From: Caprimulgus europaeus
Taxonomy: Eukaryota > Chordata > Aves > Caprimulgiformes > Caprimulgidae
Assembly: GCA_907165065.1 (NCBI GenBank)
Contig: OU015525.1
Location: 54,011,537 to 54,075,536 of the forward strand
Direction of reading: 5' to 3'
DNA: 64,000 bases
Part shown: one piece after another, positions 26,301-37,958 of the stretch
How positions within the stretch are numbered: the first letter of the stretch is position 1
How the letters are laid out: each line of letters opens with the position of its first letter
Position numbers and translations under genes: made by a program
Notes under the pieces: generated by a model
Told to the model about the DNA's origin: nothing
Seen by the model: the letters and a program-made list of their open reading frames with translations, nothing else
Databases searched by the model: none

Positions 26301-26340
26301 TCCAGTTCAGCCAGGCTACTTCTTTGCTAACATCCTTTAG

Positions 26341-26398
26341 ACCACTGGAGTTTTCCACTCTCCCTGGTGAAGGATGAAGTTCAGCAGCAGTTCAACAG
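26341..26398 (+). other. PTPRM: Candidate cryptic or poison exon
   Basis: A 58-nt stretch is bordered by an acceptor-like CATCCTTTAG, with CTAAC upstream as a possible branch point, and a strong donor ACAG|GTGAGT. Spliced between the phase 2 exons on either side it would be read for 12 residues and then meet TGA at about 26378. Its length is not a multiple of three, so any inclusion would truncate the receptor. Splice-like pseudo-exons are common in long introns, so confidence is low. Confidence 0.2.
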
Positions 26399-26774
26399 GT
26401 GAGTCTTAAACTCTTGGAACTTATACCCTCTTTTGCTGGCTCTGGACTGCCAGCTTCAGTCAGAATTGATAAAACATGTTTTTCTTAAATTTACTTGCTA
26501 AAATTAGGAGCTTGGTCTCTGAGTGTGCAAGGATCAGAACAGTGCGATTTTCCATGATCCCTTTCGAAGGAATGGCTACTTGACACTCAGCTTAGCCGAC
26601 TCGAGTTCCAACTTGAGGCGTGTGTATTTACTAGTGAATTTTGTATGCCCTGTACCGTTCTCTGGTACTGAGGCCAACTCACTAAAAACAGTCCATGTTC
26701 AAAGTGCAGAGCTTCCAGGCACAATGATCACCTACAGACTGACAGCTGGGAATGAGCCTGGATTCATGTCTAGA

Positions 26775-27363
26775 TGTGGTAGTTTAATTTGGCTGGCAGA
26801 CAAACATCGCAACAGCTGCTCACACCCTCTCTCCTTTCTCCCCTCTCTTAGTGAATAGGGGAGAGAATTGGAGGGGTAAAGGTAAGAAGACTTGTCGTTG
26901 AGAGAAGAACAATTTAATAATAAGAGTAAAAATAAAATAGTAATTAAAATTATAATGATAATAATAATATATATAAATGAGTGATGCACAGTACAATTGC
27001 TCACCATCCACCCATAATGATCCCACAGGAGAGAAAAGAAACCCTGAACCTGAAACTTCAATCCCGGATGAGAGAGCATCAGCAACCCCCAAGAGAATCC
27101 CCCCAGCTTTCCGATCGTCTCTCGTTAATATACTGAACATGACGGGATATGATATGGAATATCTCATTGGCACACTCAAATGCCAATTTTGGGTTCTGCT
27201 AATTACTGCACTTCCCCCCTCTCAGTCCTTTACACTTGCAAATTGGCCAAACATGATGTCCTTATCAACATGCTTCTCATGACAAGTTCCACACTGAAAG
27301 CAAAATACAGTAATTTCTAGCTACTAAAAAGAAAATTAACTCTATCCTAGCAAAACCAGAACA
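26775..27363 (-). mobile_element. Solo LTR of an endogenous retrovirus (589 bp)
   Basis: The element is in reverse orientation. On its own strand it begins TGTTCTGGTTTTGC and ends AAACTACCACA, giving TG...CA termini. It is flanked by a perfect 5-bp target duplication, CTAGA at 26770-26774 and 27364-27368. No internal retroviral genes adjoin it, so it is a solo LTR left by LTR-LTR recombination. Five-base duplications fit ERVL-like or similar avian families. It is clearly related to the + strand copy at 28490-29086, at roughly three-quarters identity where I compared them by eye. Confidence 0.9.
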
Positions 27364-27790
27364 CTAGAAATTTTGGGGAGCGTGGTAGCTGGCTGGTGCC
27401 AAAGCCATGCTGAGGACCTTTCAAACCATTTATAAGGGTGATAACAGAAGACAGTGTTGCATTTTTATACTCAATCTCCTGTTACGCATATAGCTTAGTT
27501 GGATTTTAGGCAGCTCAGTGTTAGCAAGACTGAGCCACCAGCCTGTTCTCAAGTATTGCTGTGTTCTCAGTAAACCAGTAGAAACCTGTAACTAGGAGCA
27601 CAAAGTTCCTAAAGCTCCTCCTAGGCAAGCAAGAGACCTCAAGTCCTTTGTTCCTTTCTCATAGGACTTTTAATGTGTTATATTTTAGGTGGTTGTTGAA
27701 TAAAAACAGAAATAGTGGACAGAATAAGGAGACATGTAGACCTGTACAGTAAAGCATCAAATAAAGTGCCTTTCAGGTCTTCAAATCACA

Positions 27791-27835
27791 CACAGAATCA
27801 CAGAATGTCATCTACTCCAGGCTGAGTTTAGGTAG
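27791..27835 (-). mobile_element. Possible CR1 tail fragment
   Basis: The string CACAGAATCACAGAATGTCA followed by CATCTACTCCAGGC resembles a reverse-complemented CR1 tail. Only about 45 bp match, so this is tentative. Confidence 0.35.
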
Positions 27836-27999
27836 TTCCTTAGTTACAAGCACATTGGTCACCCTGTAGAGACAGTATGAGAAGCACAATCCCACCTTCA
27901 TCTCAGAGTAGCCCTGTGGAGTTGTAAAGAGATGTGTTTCTGCCACTGACTGTGTAGGGGCTCAAATGTCTTTCTGGGCACTTGCCTTGAGAGTCACTC

Positions 28000-28489
28000 T
28001 GGCATTGAGCGACTCTGGGGTTTCAATTTCAGTCACACTTGCCCTTGGGCTCAGCTTTTCTGCTCCAGCATGGAGTCCTCCATGGCCTACTTGTGGGTAT
28101 CTGCTCCACCATTGAACTTCCGTGGGCTGCAGGGGACCTCATTTACCTTCTCCTACTCCATGAGGTTGAACTGGGTGTCTGAGGTTCTCTGTCCTCCCCC
28201 TCCTCTTCCTTCCTCCTGGACATGAATCTCTCTTTTTGTTTGGGCTGATGCTCATCTTTTGTTCAGATCAATGGCTTCTCCTGCAGGTTCTCTCAACCTT
28301 CTTTTCAAGACAGTCCTTCCCCTCACAAATATGGATTTGCAGAGGTGTTTCTCTATTGCTAATTGGCTCAGCCTGGGCTGAGGGGTGTCTGCCTTGAAGA
28401 CAGGGGAGCTTTCATGCTTAAAAGGCGGCCCTTCACCCACTACCAAAAACAACCCACCCCCCCACCGCCTAAACTGTGGTTAGGAATTT
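28000..28489 (-). mobile_element. Degraded LTR remnant related to the 41706-42861 LTR
   Basis: Read in reverse, this stretch matches blocks of the large LTR in the same order: CTGCTCCAGCATGGAGTCC repeat units, GGGCTGCAGGGGACC, a CTCCTCTTCCTTCCTCC block, then a degraded counterpart of CTGATTGGCTCGGCCTTGGC (here GCTAATTGGCTCAGCCTG) and a degraded 5' end with CTACCAAAAACAAC. Similarity is patchy and the left edge is uncertain. It abuts the + strand LTR that starts at 28490, which may have inserted at its edge. Confidence 0.55.
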
Positions 28490-29086
28490 TGTCCTGGCTT
28501 TCAGCTGGAACAGAGCCGGGATTCTTTTCAGTAGCTAGCACAGTGCTGCGTTTTGCTTCCAGCCTGGGATTTGTTATGAGGAAAACACTGATAACATACT
28601 GGTGTTTGCATTTTTGTCTCTGGAAGGGGGTGAGGAATATTTAAATTAATAAGCTAAATTGGCCTTTGGATATGCCAATGGGGTATTCCATATCATATCA
28701 CGTCATGTCCAGTATATTAGTGAGGGTCCTTCCTCTTTTAGCTCTCTCAGGCTCTCACTCTTCCGGGACTGCGGTTTCGGTTCGGGATTGTCACTCCTTT
28801 GGGATTGTTATCTGGGAACGGGCTGGGCCTGATCGGTGGGTGGTGAGCAGTTGCACTGGGTGTCACTCATTTGCATATTTTGTTACTGTTGTTATTAGGA
28901 CTATTATTTTAATATTGGTATTATTTTAAGTTTTCTTTTATTTTTGTTATTAAATTGTTCTTAACCTATGAGAGTCTCCTTACCCTTGCCCCCCAGTCCT
29001 CTCTCCTATCCCCTGTGGGTAGAGGGGAAGTGGGTGGACAGCTGTGTTGGCTGCTGGCCAAGGGCTAGCCAAGAGAAACTATCACA
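28490..29086 (+). mobile_element. Solo LTR of an endogenous retrovirus (597 bp)
   Basis: The element begins TGTCCTGGCTTTCAGCTGG, an LTR start common in birds, and ends AAACTATCACA. AATTT precedes it (28485-28489). AATTT overlaps the terminal A at 29086-29090, consistent with a 5-bp target duplication and loss of one A in the A-run; without that assumption only ATTT matches. No retroviral coding sequence adjoins it. It is the same family as 26775-27363 but in opposite orientation, with 1.1 kb between them. Confidence 0.87.
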
Positions 29087-29894
29087 ATTTGTCAGGTACA
29101 TATAAGCTGTTGCTGTGTCTGGGAGCTTTCACTGTTGATCTTCCTGTGTATTATGCGTATGCACTTCCCATATCCTCAGTGTCGATGTGAAATTGGATTT
29201 TCCACTGTGGCTTGTCATCTCACTACAGTTCTTTTGTTTTTGTGGGTTTGACTGTCATCTTTATTTTTGGTCTCGAGTTCTGAATGCTGAAGTGAGATGT
29301 CCCAAGTGAAAAGTATGGAGTCACTTTTAGTGATTGTTCACCCATTTGACTAAATAAGCACTCAAATCAGTCTTGCAGGTCATATTGGAAGTCAGTTAGT
29401 ACTGAAGCCTTGGCAATGTTGCACATAAATCTTTCTATGCTTTAGTCATGTCGTATACTTTATACTTTCTGTGGTTCTTGAGATTCAGTTGCTTTTCTTT
29501 CATAAGAAGTATTTAAATTACATATGTATTTTTAAGTGGCTCTAAACCAGTGGCCATGATGTAAGTACATGTTCATTGCGCTGTGTTGTTAAGTACTGAA
29601 TTATGAACTGAGAGGTCACCCAATAACATTCTGCATGTTTTGTTTATAGATACCAAATATAAATATAACACATTATTATCCATTTGACAGTAAAAGCAGA
29701 TCCTGCCTGCAGCACTGGATTGTGATGCTGCACAGAAAATATTTAATAACCTTCAGGATTAACCTCCTACAAATAGGATGAAATGCAAAGTTTTTATTTT
29801 ATGAGCTAATAACAAGGATGCATGTTGTATGATAGAGGCTTATTTTTAAAAAATAACAGAGGAGAATAAAGTGTATATTAATGGCTTGTGATAT

Positions 29895-30240
29895 GACTGT
29901 GAATCATCAAAACGTGGCATGACTGTGAAATAGGCAAATAGACTGTACACAGCAGGTGGGGTACAGCAAAGATGACAAGCAATAAATGCCATTGTACAAG
30001 ACACTGGCAGAACCTCATGTGGATTTCTGTGCCTAGTTCTATCTACCAAGAAATAGTAATTTACTAGCACCACAACAGCAGAGCATTATGGCACAAACGA
30101 TCACGGAATTGGGAAACGTGTGTTACATGTGGAAGGACCAAGAGAACTACATTTGTTTCAACTAGCCAATTAAGACCGAGAGAAGACATGGTTGTTTTCT
30201 AAAAATACATCAGAAGAATAAACTTCAGAGAGGAAAAAAC
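29895..30240 (+). mobile_element. Ancient CR1/L3-like LINE fragment
   Basis: Several ordered blocks match the 3' half of old CR1-type ORF2: ACTGTGAATCATCAAAACGT, CATGACTGTGAAATAGGC, CCATTGTACAAGACACTGGC, GAACCTCATGTGGA, and later AAATACATCAGAAGAATAAA. The frame is destroyed. The age seems much greater than for the copies with intact ATTCTATG tails. Confidence 0.7.
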
Positions 30241-33200
30241 ACAATTTCAGTTCAGAGAGCATGTAAATAAACAGCTAAAATACAAAGTGTCTACCCAGTG
30301 ATGAATTGAAGCTCTGAAACAGGTACAGATAAAAGTGTCAGGAAGGTGCTGCTAGATAAATTTTTAGAAATTATTATGAGATGCAGTATTTTATGAGAGT
30401 TACTCACACAGCACTGTGGGGCCAAAAGTCCTTTTTCAGCTTTCTGTGCATGACAGCCCCCCAAAAAACACAAGCTTTTGTCAAGATGCTCACACTGACT
30501 AGGGTTGTCTTCATCAGGGAGCCAAAAGTCAGCAGGGTTTGTCTCATAATTTAGGTTACAACACAGAAGTAACCTGTACCATTTTAATTGCCTTTTCCAT
30601 AGAGTCTTTGACAATGGTGTATTTTCATAATGCCATTGACTTTAGAATTTTTTTCTTCGGGTGTTGTGTTTTTTGAGCAAGTTTATATGAGCCCCTTGTT
30701 CATTAGCAAACACTAAGTGGCTGCACTGAAAAGGATTCTGTTACTAATACATAAATGTGTGGCTGGAGGACTGTAGTTTCCAGGACAAAGTAATTTGGAG
30801 GAATTCCTAACTGTTAGTATAAATAATATTTGATTGACCCATTCTGTGTGTAAAAAGCACTTTGATCGTGCATTGCAAGCAAACAAGTGAATGCTTTTAT
30901 TTGATATTAAGTAGTGTTAAAAGAGATGAAAGAATAAAGAGGAATGCTACATTGGAAGAGGAAGAAAAGCTATAGATGTGCTCTCAGTGAAACATTGTCA
31001 TTTCCCATACTGAATGCTGAAAGAGCATTCATTTTACCAAACATTAACATGGAAACTTTCTGTTACACTGTTCATTTAAGTAGGAAAGGAAATCACTGGC
31101 ATTTACAATAAGCATCGTGACTCTAAAGCATTGCTAAGTAAAAGCTAATCTGCTCAACTAGATTACATTAAATGCCATAAAGAAACGTTAGAGTCACTTA
31201 CTGGGCTCTACAATGGAAAGCAGCAACTCTTTAGTCAGCAGCAGTATAAATGCCTCAGCCTAAAACAGTCTCAGAGAGCAGTAGGATAGATGTCTAAGGC
31301 ATTATAAGAATGTTGAATTTAGGGAGAGATTACCATGGGGAAATCAGATGAGGATGAATGAATTAACTGTATTCTCACATCTAGAGTTGAAGCTGTTTTC
31401 AAGATTAGTCTCACAGGGTAGTAGAAGCACAAGGCCAGAATCTCATCTGTATTTAACAGTTGTACTAATCCTGAATTGCGCAGAATCTTTTATCTGCAGC
31501 CAGATTTCCTGTGGGAAGAGCTGTATAATGTCATACTGCCAAGGTTTCTATCCCAACTAATCCTACCAGAGTCATTCCCAGTGCAGGGAGGAGGAAGAGT
31601 TATACCTTCTCTGGCAGAACAGAAGGTCAGCATTGTATTTATCCACAAAAGTCCTGAGAAACTGGGGACAATGCCACAAAAATTTACTGTTTTTCTGTAT
31701 TGGCCTGCATCATTCTGCACTACTGATTAGAGTGCCCTGCAGAGCCTTTTTGTAGAGAAGAAATGATGAAAATGAACACAGACAGTAATCTCCATTACCA
31801 AATTGCTGGACCAGGACCCACTGCATTTAAGTTGTGGAAAGAGACAACAGCGTTGAAAGACAATAATTTTGTTGTGGGTTTTTTTTGCTATGGTCATGCT
31901 TTCTCACAGCAGAGTCTGCAGGAGAAAATGTGTCTGTGCCTTGGGTTGCTTAAGTGATAACGCTAGGCTTTTCAGTTGCAACCAAAGCACAGACACGTGC
32001 TGCTTTCCACCAAGTCTCCCATGAAAGCATAGCATCTGACAGGAGGAAAAAATGGACAACTGAGACAACATCTTAAACCACCGCAGCACATCTGTTTGAG
32101 CTAGTCTCTCCGTGCTCCATGTTGTATCCCCTGGTTGAATAGATTAAAAACTTCATATCCTCCGTGAATGTTTTAATGAGCAGTAAACAGTTTTCAAGCT
32201 TTGAATCAAAAAACCTGCTGAAATTGGCTTGTGTATTCATTCAGCTGCCTCAGCAAATATTTTTCTTTCTGTGCTGCACACAAACCAGCAGGTTGCAGAG
32301 CATCCTTGAAAAAAGGGTGAAAATAAGCATTCTCCCTCTATTTATAAACCACTCATTTTAATACATCTATTTGCTTAATTCCCTAGCCCAATTCAGTAGT
32401 GAGTTTCCAGTATATAGCTTTATAGAATACAGAAAGAAGTCGTTCTTTTAGTGTTAACATTGTATCATTAATCCATTAGCTCATGTCCTGCTCTAAATAC
32501 TACTTCATCATTTCTGTGTAAAATCCAGGCTCCTTAATCAGTTGGCATGTGCATATTATTTTGCATTATTAAATAAGAACTGTGCAACTTGTTGTAGTTA
32601 CGCATGTGAGTGTTGTTACATTTGCAGAGCGTCCACACCTCATGGGCACTCTCCAGGGCATAGTCACAGCATTGCAGGCGTTTATGGTTTACTGGAATAT
32701 ACTGAAGTAGAACATTACTTACTTGTAGTCAGTTTTTATTAGCAGAAGTGGTTTGGGGTTTTTTTTATTTATTTGTAAACACCTGAAGATACTGTGGTGA
32801 GTGTGTATATCTTTATATTGTGATTTTAAATTGATAAGCTGTATGTTTTTCTTAGCTTTTGGTGCATCCCTAGGAATTTGCAGGGAACAGAATGAAAACC
32901 ACTGCTCTAGGTGCAGCATCTTATATAATAAACATAAACTGGGCATTGATTACAGGAGAATGAACAATAGTGTATCTTATAATTTATGTATGGATTTAGA
33001 TCTGAAGAAATCTTCCTGTTCTTTAAGAACATCACATTATGTCTTAGTCTATTTTTTCATTATTCTTATACTCTTATATTCTTATCCTTTTAATTCCAGT
33101 ACAGAATTTTATCATATTATATCCAACAACTCTGAACACTGTAGAATGATAACATAGTATAGTACTTCTTAAAAAAATACCTGAATCTCAAAATTGTGGA

Positions 33201-36200
33201 AATGACATATCACATTCATCCCATGTAGATTTAAAGAACTAGTAATGTTACTGTTAAGTGAGAGTCAGCCTTCCTGTTTTCTTTGAGATCCAAGTGAACT
33301 GGTAATTTAGACCTTGCTAGACCCATTCTCTACCTAATTTGTGAAGACTGGGTAATATAATTGCATCCTGTTCTCTAATAAGAAAAATAATAATTCGTTT
33401 CTTTTTTGCACCCTGGCCTACTTAGCAGGGAGGAACCAGGTGGAATATGATGGTTCAGGTATCGTCGATGACTTTACCGGACCTGAAAGTGTGTTGTAAT
33501 AAGTCTTTCCATTCTAGTCAGAAGCAGACCTACAATTTGCAAGCTGTAGTGAGCTTTCTTTGAATATCAGAGAGTCAGGCATACACTTTCAGAAATGCTA
33601 CTATGGATTCTGGGGAGATGGCCTGTGTGATCTCACAGGTTTTTGCGTATTGGTTTGCATGTGTTCAGACTCCTGGAATTTCGTTTTGTTTCTTCCTAGT
33701 TGATGTGTACTTCAGTACCATTGTGCATCAGTATTTTCTTTCTCTGTGACAAGTTGAAAAGAAAGGATCAGTCAGCTCTGATGTGGCTTTCAGTTTTGAG
33801 TATTTCCTTCAGATCCCCTCTAACTTTGTTCTTTTTTAGACTAAATTATTTTAGACAGTTTTGCTTTCTTTAATTTCTTTTAATCTGTGATGGGAATTTA
33901 CTCCTTTTTCCATGCTTTCCAGTTGTTTTATAAATTGGCCTTGGCACCCTGAAACCTAGTGAGTTAAATGGTGTAATAATGACTTATAAAAGCACCTCTC
34001 TTGCTGTACCAAGATATTTTAATATCATATTTATGAATTTACCATTTTTCTGTGTTCTTTTTAAAAAGAAATTAAGAACATAAAACTGATTAAGAGGCTT
34101 TGAAATGGTCTTTGGATTGTTCCAAGTATCATAAATGTAAATTAATTGAAAGTATGTTTTCTGGCTTGATACCAAAATATATTGCCGTAGCTTTAGCAAA
34201 ATTAGTTGAAATAGAAAACATTGTTAATAGGAAACACAGTACTTCAGACAATGAAAATCTTATTTTATGTTACAATGGTGCATTTTAGCCTGCAGTAGTA
34301 GATAAGATTGCTCAGTTCTTACTACTATGCATAGGATTTCAAAGTTATATTATTTGATTTGGACTAATTTTGGCACACAATTGTGCTTGTTTACAATCTA
34401 GGCATATTCTGTTAAGTCTTTGGTAATTCACCTGACTCTGCACTCAGGCAAATGGAACAGATGAACAGAAATGTATTATTAAGAAGTCTTAAAATAATTT
34501 ATATTTCACTACTGGTATTCTTTGAAAAAACCTTGACTTCCTAAGATGGTAGGACCATATCTGCTACAGTTTGGCACTGAGAAGTTGCCAAACTGACTGA
34601 AACAAAGACTTTTAGAATCAGCTGATAGTTCTTATCTATTTTTATACCATATAAGGTGATAATTTTGCATACTATGTATAATATCAAACCTTTAATTATA
34701 ATTGCAGTGTCCTTGTGCTTGTTACAAATTTCTAATTGCTAAATTGCAATGACATAAAAGCAAAAAAATGTTCTGATAAAGAAATCTTTAAATTAGTTAA
34801 GTCAAAAAAATCAGCAGCAAAAATCTTTCATCTTGACCTAATTTACTTGGAATTCTATGCCTGATGTGAAGATTAATGACATGTGGCCTTTTAGGGGTCA
34901 CTCAACTGGAGTCTAATGTTCTAGTTGTTCTTTTATTATCCCAAACCTCTGTAACTAAAGGATTTTTTCACCCTGTCCTTTGTTCACAATATGGGACTGT
35001 AATTGAGTTCATATTTCTCACCCAACCTTTCAGCTGTAATTAATATTTTATTATGTCAGATTTTATCACTAAATAGCCTAGAAGCAGGGTACTGAGCCAC
35101 ACACATGCTCTTGCATACACGTACACACACAGAAGCGATAGAGACTTACTGATGCCAAGCAAGTTCCATGTAATGAGTTATGGTTGAGAGAATACAAAAT
35201 ACATGCCTCGTACCCAGCTAATATTCCAAAGCAATTTAGGACTGATCTTATCCTGATCAAACCAGGACAAAGATAAATTAAAGTCACAAGAGTGAAATAT
35301 TCAATACTGTGTTATTATATCAAACATGTGGCATCTAACAGAAATTGTCTGTGCAAGACGAGCTATTATCTGTTTTCATTATTACAGTTTATGACCAAGA
35401 ATGGTTTAGTTCATACACTTTTTGTACTAAGCATTACACACTGTTTTCTGAGGTTTGCTAAACACAAACACCTCCACAGCGTGAAAGATATAAAAATGTG
35501 AGCATTTAATTTGCTACTCTATTTATTCTTTAAAGTGGAATAAACCAAAATGCCTTTCTTTCACTGCACTGCATACTGAGGGATTTTTTGTTACTCTAAA
35601 CTATTCTGATGGAACATGTTTTTAGTACCAATTCTGAAAGAGGGAGGCAGTATTATCATATAAATAACTGTAAATAAGATTGGAGATAAATGTTCCCTAG
35701 AACAAGATAACTTTGATGACCAGCGGTTTGTATTATAAAAGCCTTCACATAATTTGGGATTAAGTGGCATTCCTTTTCCAGGCAGGTTTTACAGAAATCT
35801 CCTTCTCCCCCTGCCTCCCCTCTCTGCCTCTCCGTCTTTACCTCTGCATCCCTCTCTCTCCCCACCTGCCTTTCACTCTATTCCTCCTTCCATCCTTCTC
35901 TCCCTGCTTTGAATAGATGATTGCTGAAAAAAAAATACTCAAATTAAGATAGAGGTCATCAGCAGGATAGTGTGGAAGAACCTCTGTACTTGAAATTGTG
36001 TATTAATTTTTTTTATATCAGCAGAAATACCATCTTGAAATGTGTCTATCTGTGCAACTTTTTAAAAATTATTTATTTTATTGGTTGTTTGTACACAAAA
36101 TGTCACCAAGATAATTAGTAGGCCCATATTCCCCAAGGGAGAGTTCTATTGTAGAGATGAAGCTCAGCGTCTTCAGATGATCAGGAGAGGGATTACAGTG

Positions 36201-36299
36201 TTTTTAATTACTGAAAACCATAGCCTTATTATGGTAGGAAGGATGGCCTAGAAGATACAACACTGGGGCTTGATGCAGATGAGACCACAATTTTATTTC

Positions 36300-36480
36300 T
36301 GGTTTGGGTAGGGACAATCTGTGTAGTTTTCTGCAAATCAGTATGTCATGCTCTCTCCATTCTTGTCTCTAAACTTAAAATAAATGGCAATAGCATTTTC
36401 CTCTGTAAAGGAAAAGAGGAAAAGATATTTATGTATGATGGTGAACAGCTTGACAGTGGTGAGGAGTGTCATGATAAGCA
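36300..36480 (-). mobile_element. Possible MIR SINE remnant
   Basis: The series GACAATCTGTGTAGTTTTCT, CTGCAAATCAGT, TCTCTAAACTTAAAATAAAT and AATAGCATTTTCCTCTGTAA follows the reverse complement of a MIR only loosely. Confidence is low without an alignment. Confidence 0.3.
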
Positions 36481-37856
36481 GCTGTATATACAGCTAACTG
36501 TCAGGAGAGAATTATTTGGGTTTTTTTTACTCACTTCTTCCATGATGCCTACCAGAAGGTCTCAGAATAGTGGCTTTGTGGAATATTTTGTGGAATTATT
36601 ATCCTCACAATCCATCCCTGGTTTTCATTCATTTTAAGTCCACGTTGTGACCAGACTACAAAGGAAGTAGGAGTCATCCTTGTTTTATACTACTTGGTAG
36701 TGAAGTCAGTCTCAAAGCCCTGGAGAATCTGAAGCCTTAAGTTAGTTCAGTTTAGACCAGCATCATTTAAGTTAGTGATAGTGCTGCTTGGGCTTTAAAT
36801 TAAGAGCATAAAGCCTTGTGGAGTGAGATCAATAGCATCTGGTGTCTAGAGGGACTGAGCCTTTACGCTCAGTAGGAATAAAACCTGTTCACTGGTAAAA
36901 TGAAGGAAGGAAATGCTCCTTGGCTTGTGTGTGCTATATAGCATATCTAAGATAAGAATCTTCCTGAAGTATAACTAATTTAAAGTTTACACCTGATTTT
37001 ATTGAGATTTCCTAAGAGAACAAGGCTTATGTATTGTACTGCTCACTGTATGTCTGTATGTTCCTTCCTTCCCTCTTTTAATATTGGACATCTTGGAAGT
37101 TTTCAAACACATATAAAATAGTGTGAATGTCGCATAAACAGCAAATTCCTCCCACATTTTGGAATCTCTTGGTAGAGAGGAAAGACCCAGATTAGCATCT
37201 ATGCTGAAGGATAAGATGTGTTACAGTATGGACTAATTAGTTTATTTAATTTGGTCCATCAGTAGAGAGCTACAATTCACATACTAGCACATCCATATAT
37301 AGCCCAGAAGCAGCCCCAGCATGTGTTGCCTCTTTTCCAGCCAGTATTTGGGCGATACTAAAAGGAAATGAGCATATTGAGGGAGGGTGAGAGCTGGGTA
37401 TCACAGACGACATGTGGAATATAAATGGGATTACAGTATGTTCTTGAGTACACATTCTGAACTTCTTGCTGTGAAACTTGCAGCATCTTAGTCTGTTTAT
37501 AAAGTTTTGAAGCATCTTCTGTTTCAAATGGCATTTCAGGAACCCAGTACTGGTTCAATGTAAATGGGATGTTTTTGTCCCATATACATGACAGAGATAG
37601 CAGCAGCAAAGTTTTATACTTGCCAGAAATATAATGGCGACATACCTAATAGAAAGACTATCAGTTTGTGTATACCAGAGTTATTTGTGGAAGAATTCAA
37701 GTATCAGTTGGTAGAGCAGTTCAAAAAATACTCAGTAGATCATCACGAATATAAAGAAATCTTGTAACAGTTGTCCTTGGATAAACAATCCCCGCCCCCC
37801 AAATCTTATAAAAGTACCTTATATGATTTCATAACTATATTGTGAAATATAGTAAT

Positions 37857-37958
37857 TTTATAAATTACATACGGTATGTTTGTAAAATATGTTTGATTTC
37901 CTAACTATATTTATGAAATCAAACACATTTTACAAACGTACCGCATGTAATTTATAAA
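37857..37958. repeat. Long near-perfect hairpin (44-bp arms, 14-nt loop)
   Basis: The left arm, 37857-37900, starts TTTATAAATTACATACGG. It is the reverse complement of the right arm, 37915-37958, with three differences in 44, all transitions. The loop is 37901-37914. A related but shorter motif, TGATTTCATAACTATATT, sits just upstream at 37824-37841 and resembles the arm-loop junction TGATTTCCTAACTATATT at 37894-37911. It is AT-rich. It could be a palindromic MITE, the product of template switching, or a hairpin RNA precursor; nothing decides between these. Confidence 0.9.

Noticed and set aside
26732..27282. Open frames of 101-119 residues on both strands
   Set aside because: They fall within the reverse-oriented solo LTR and have no retroviral protein similarity.
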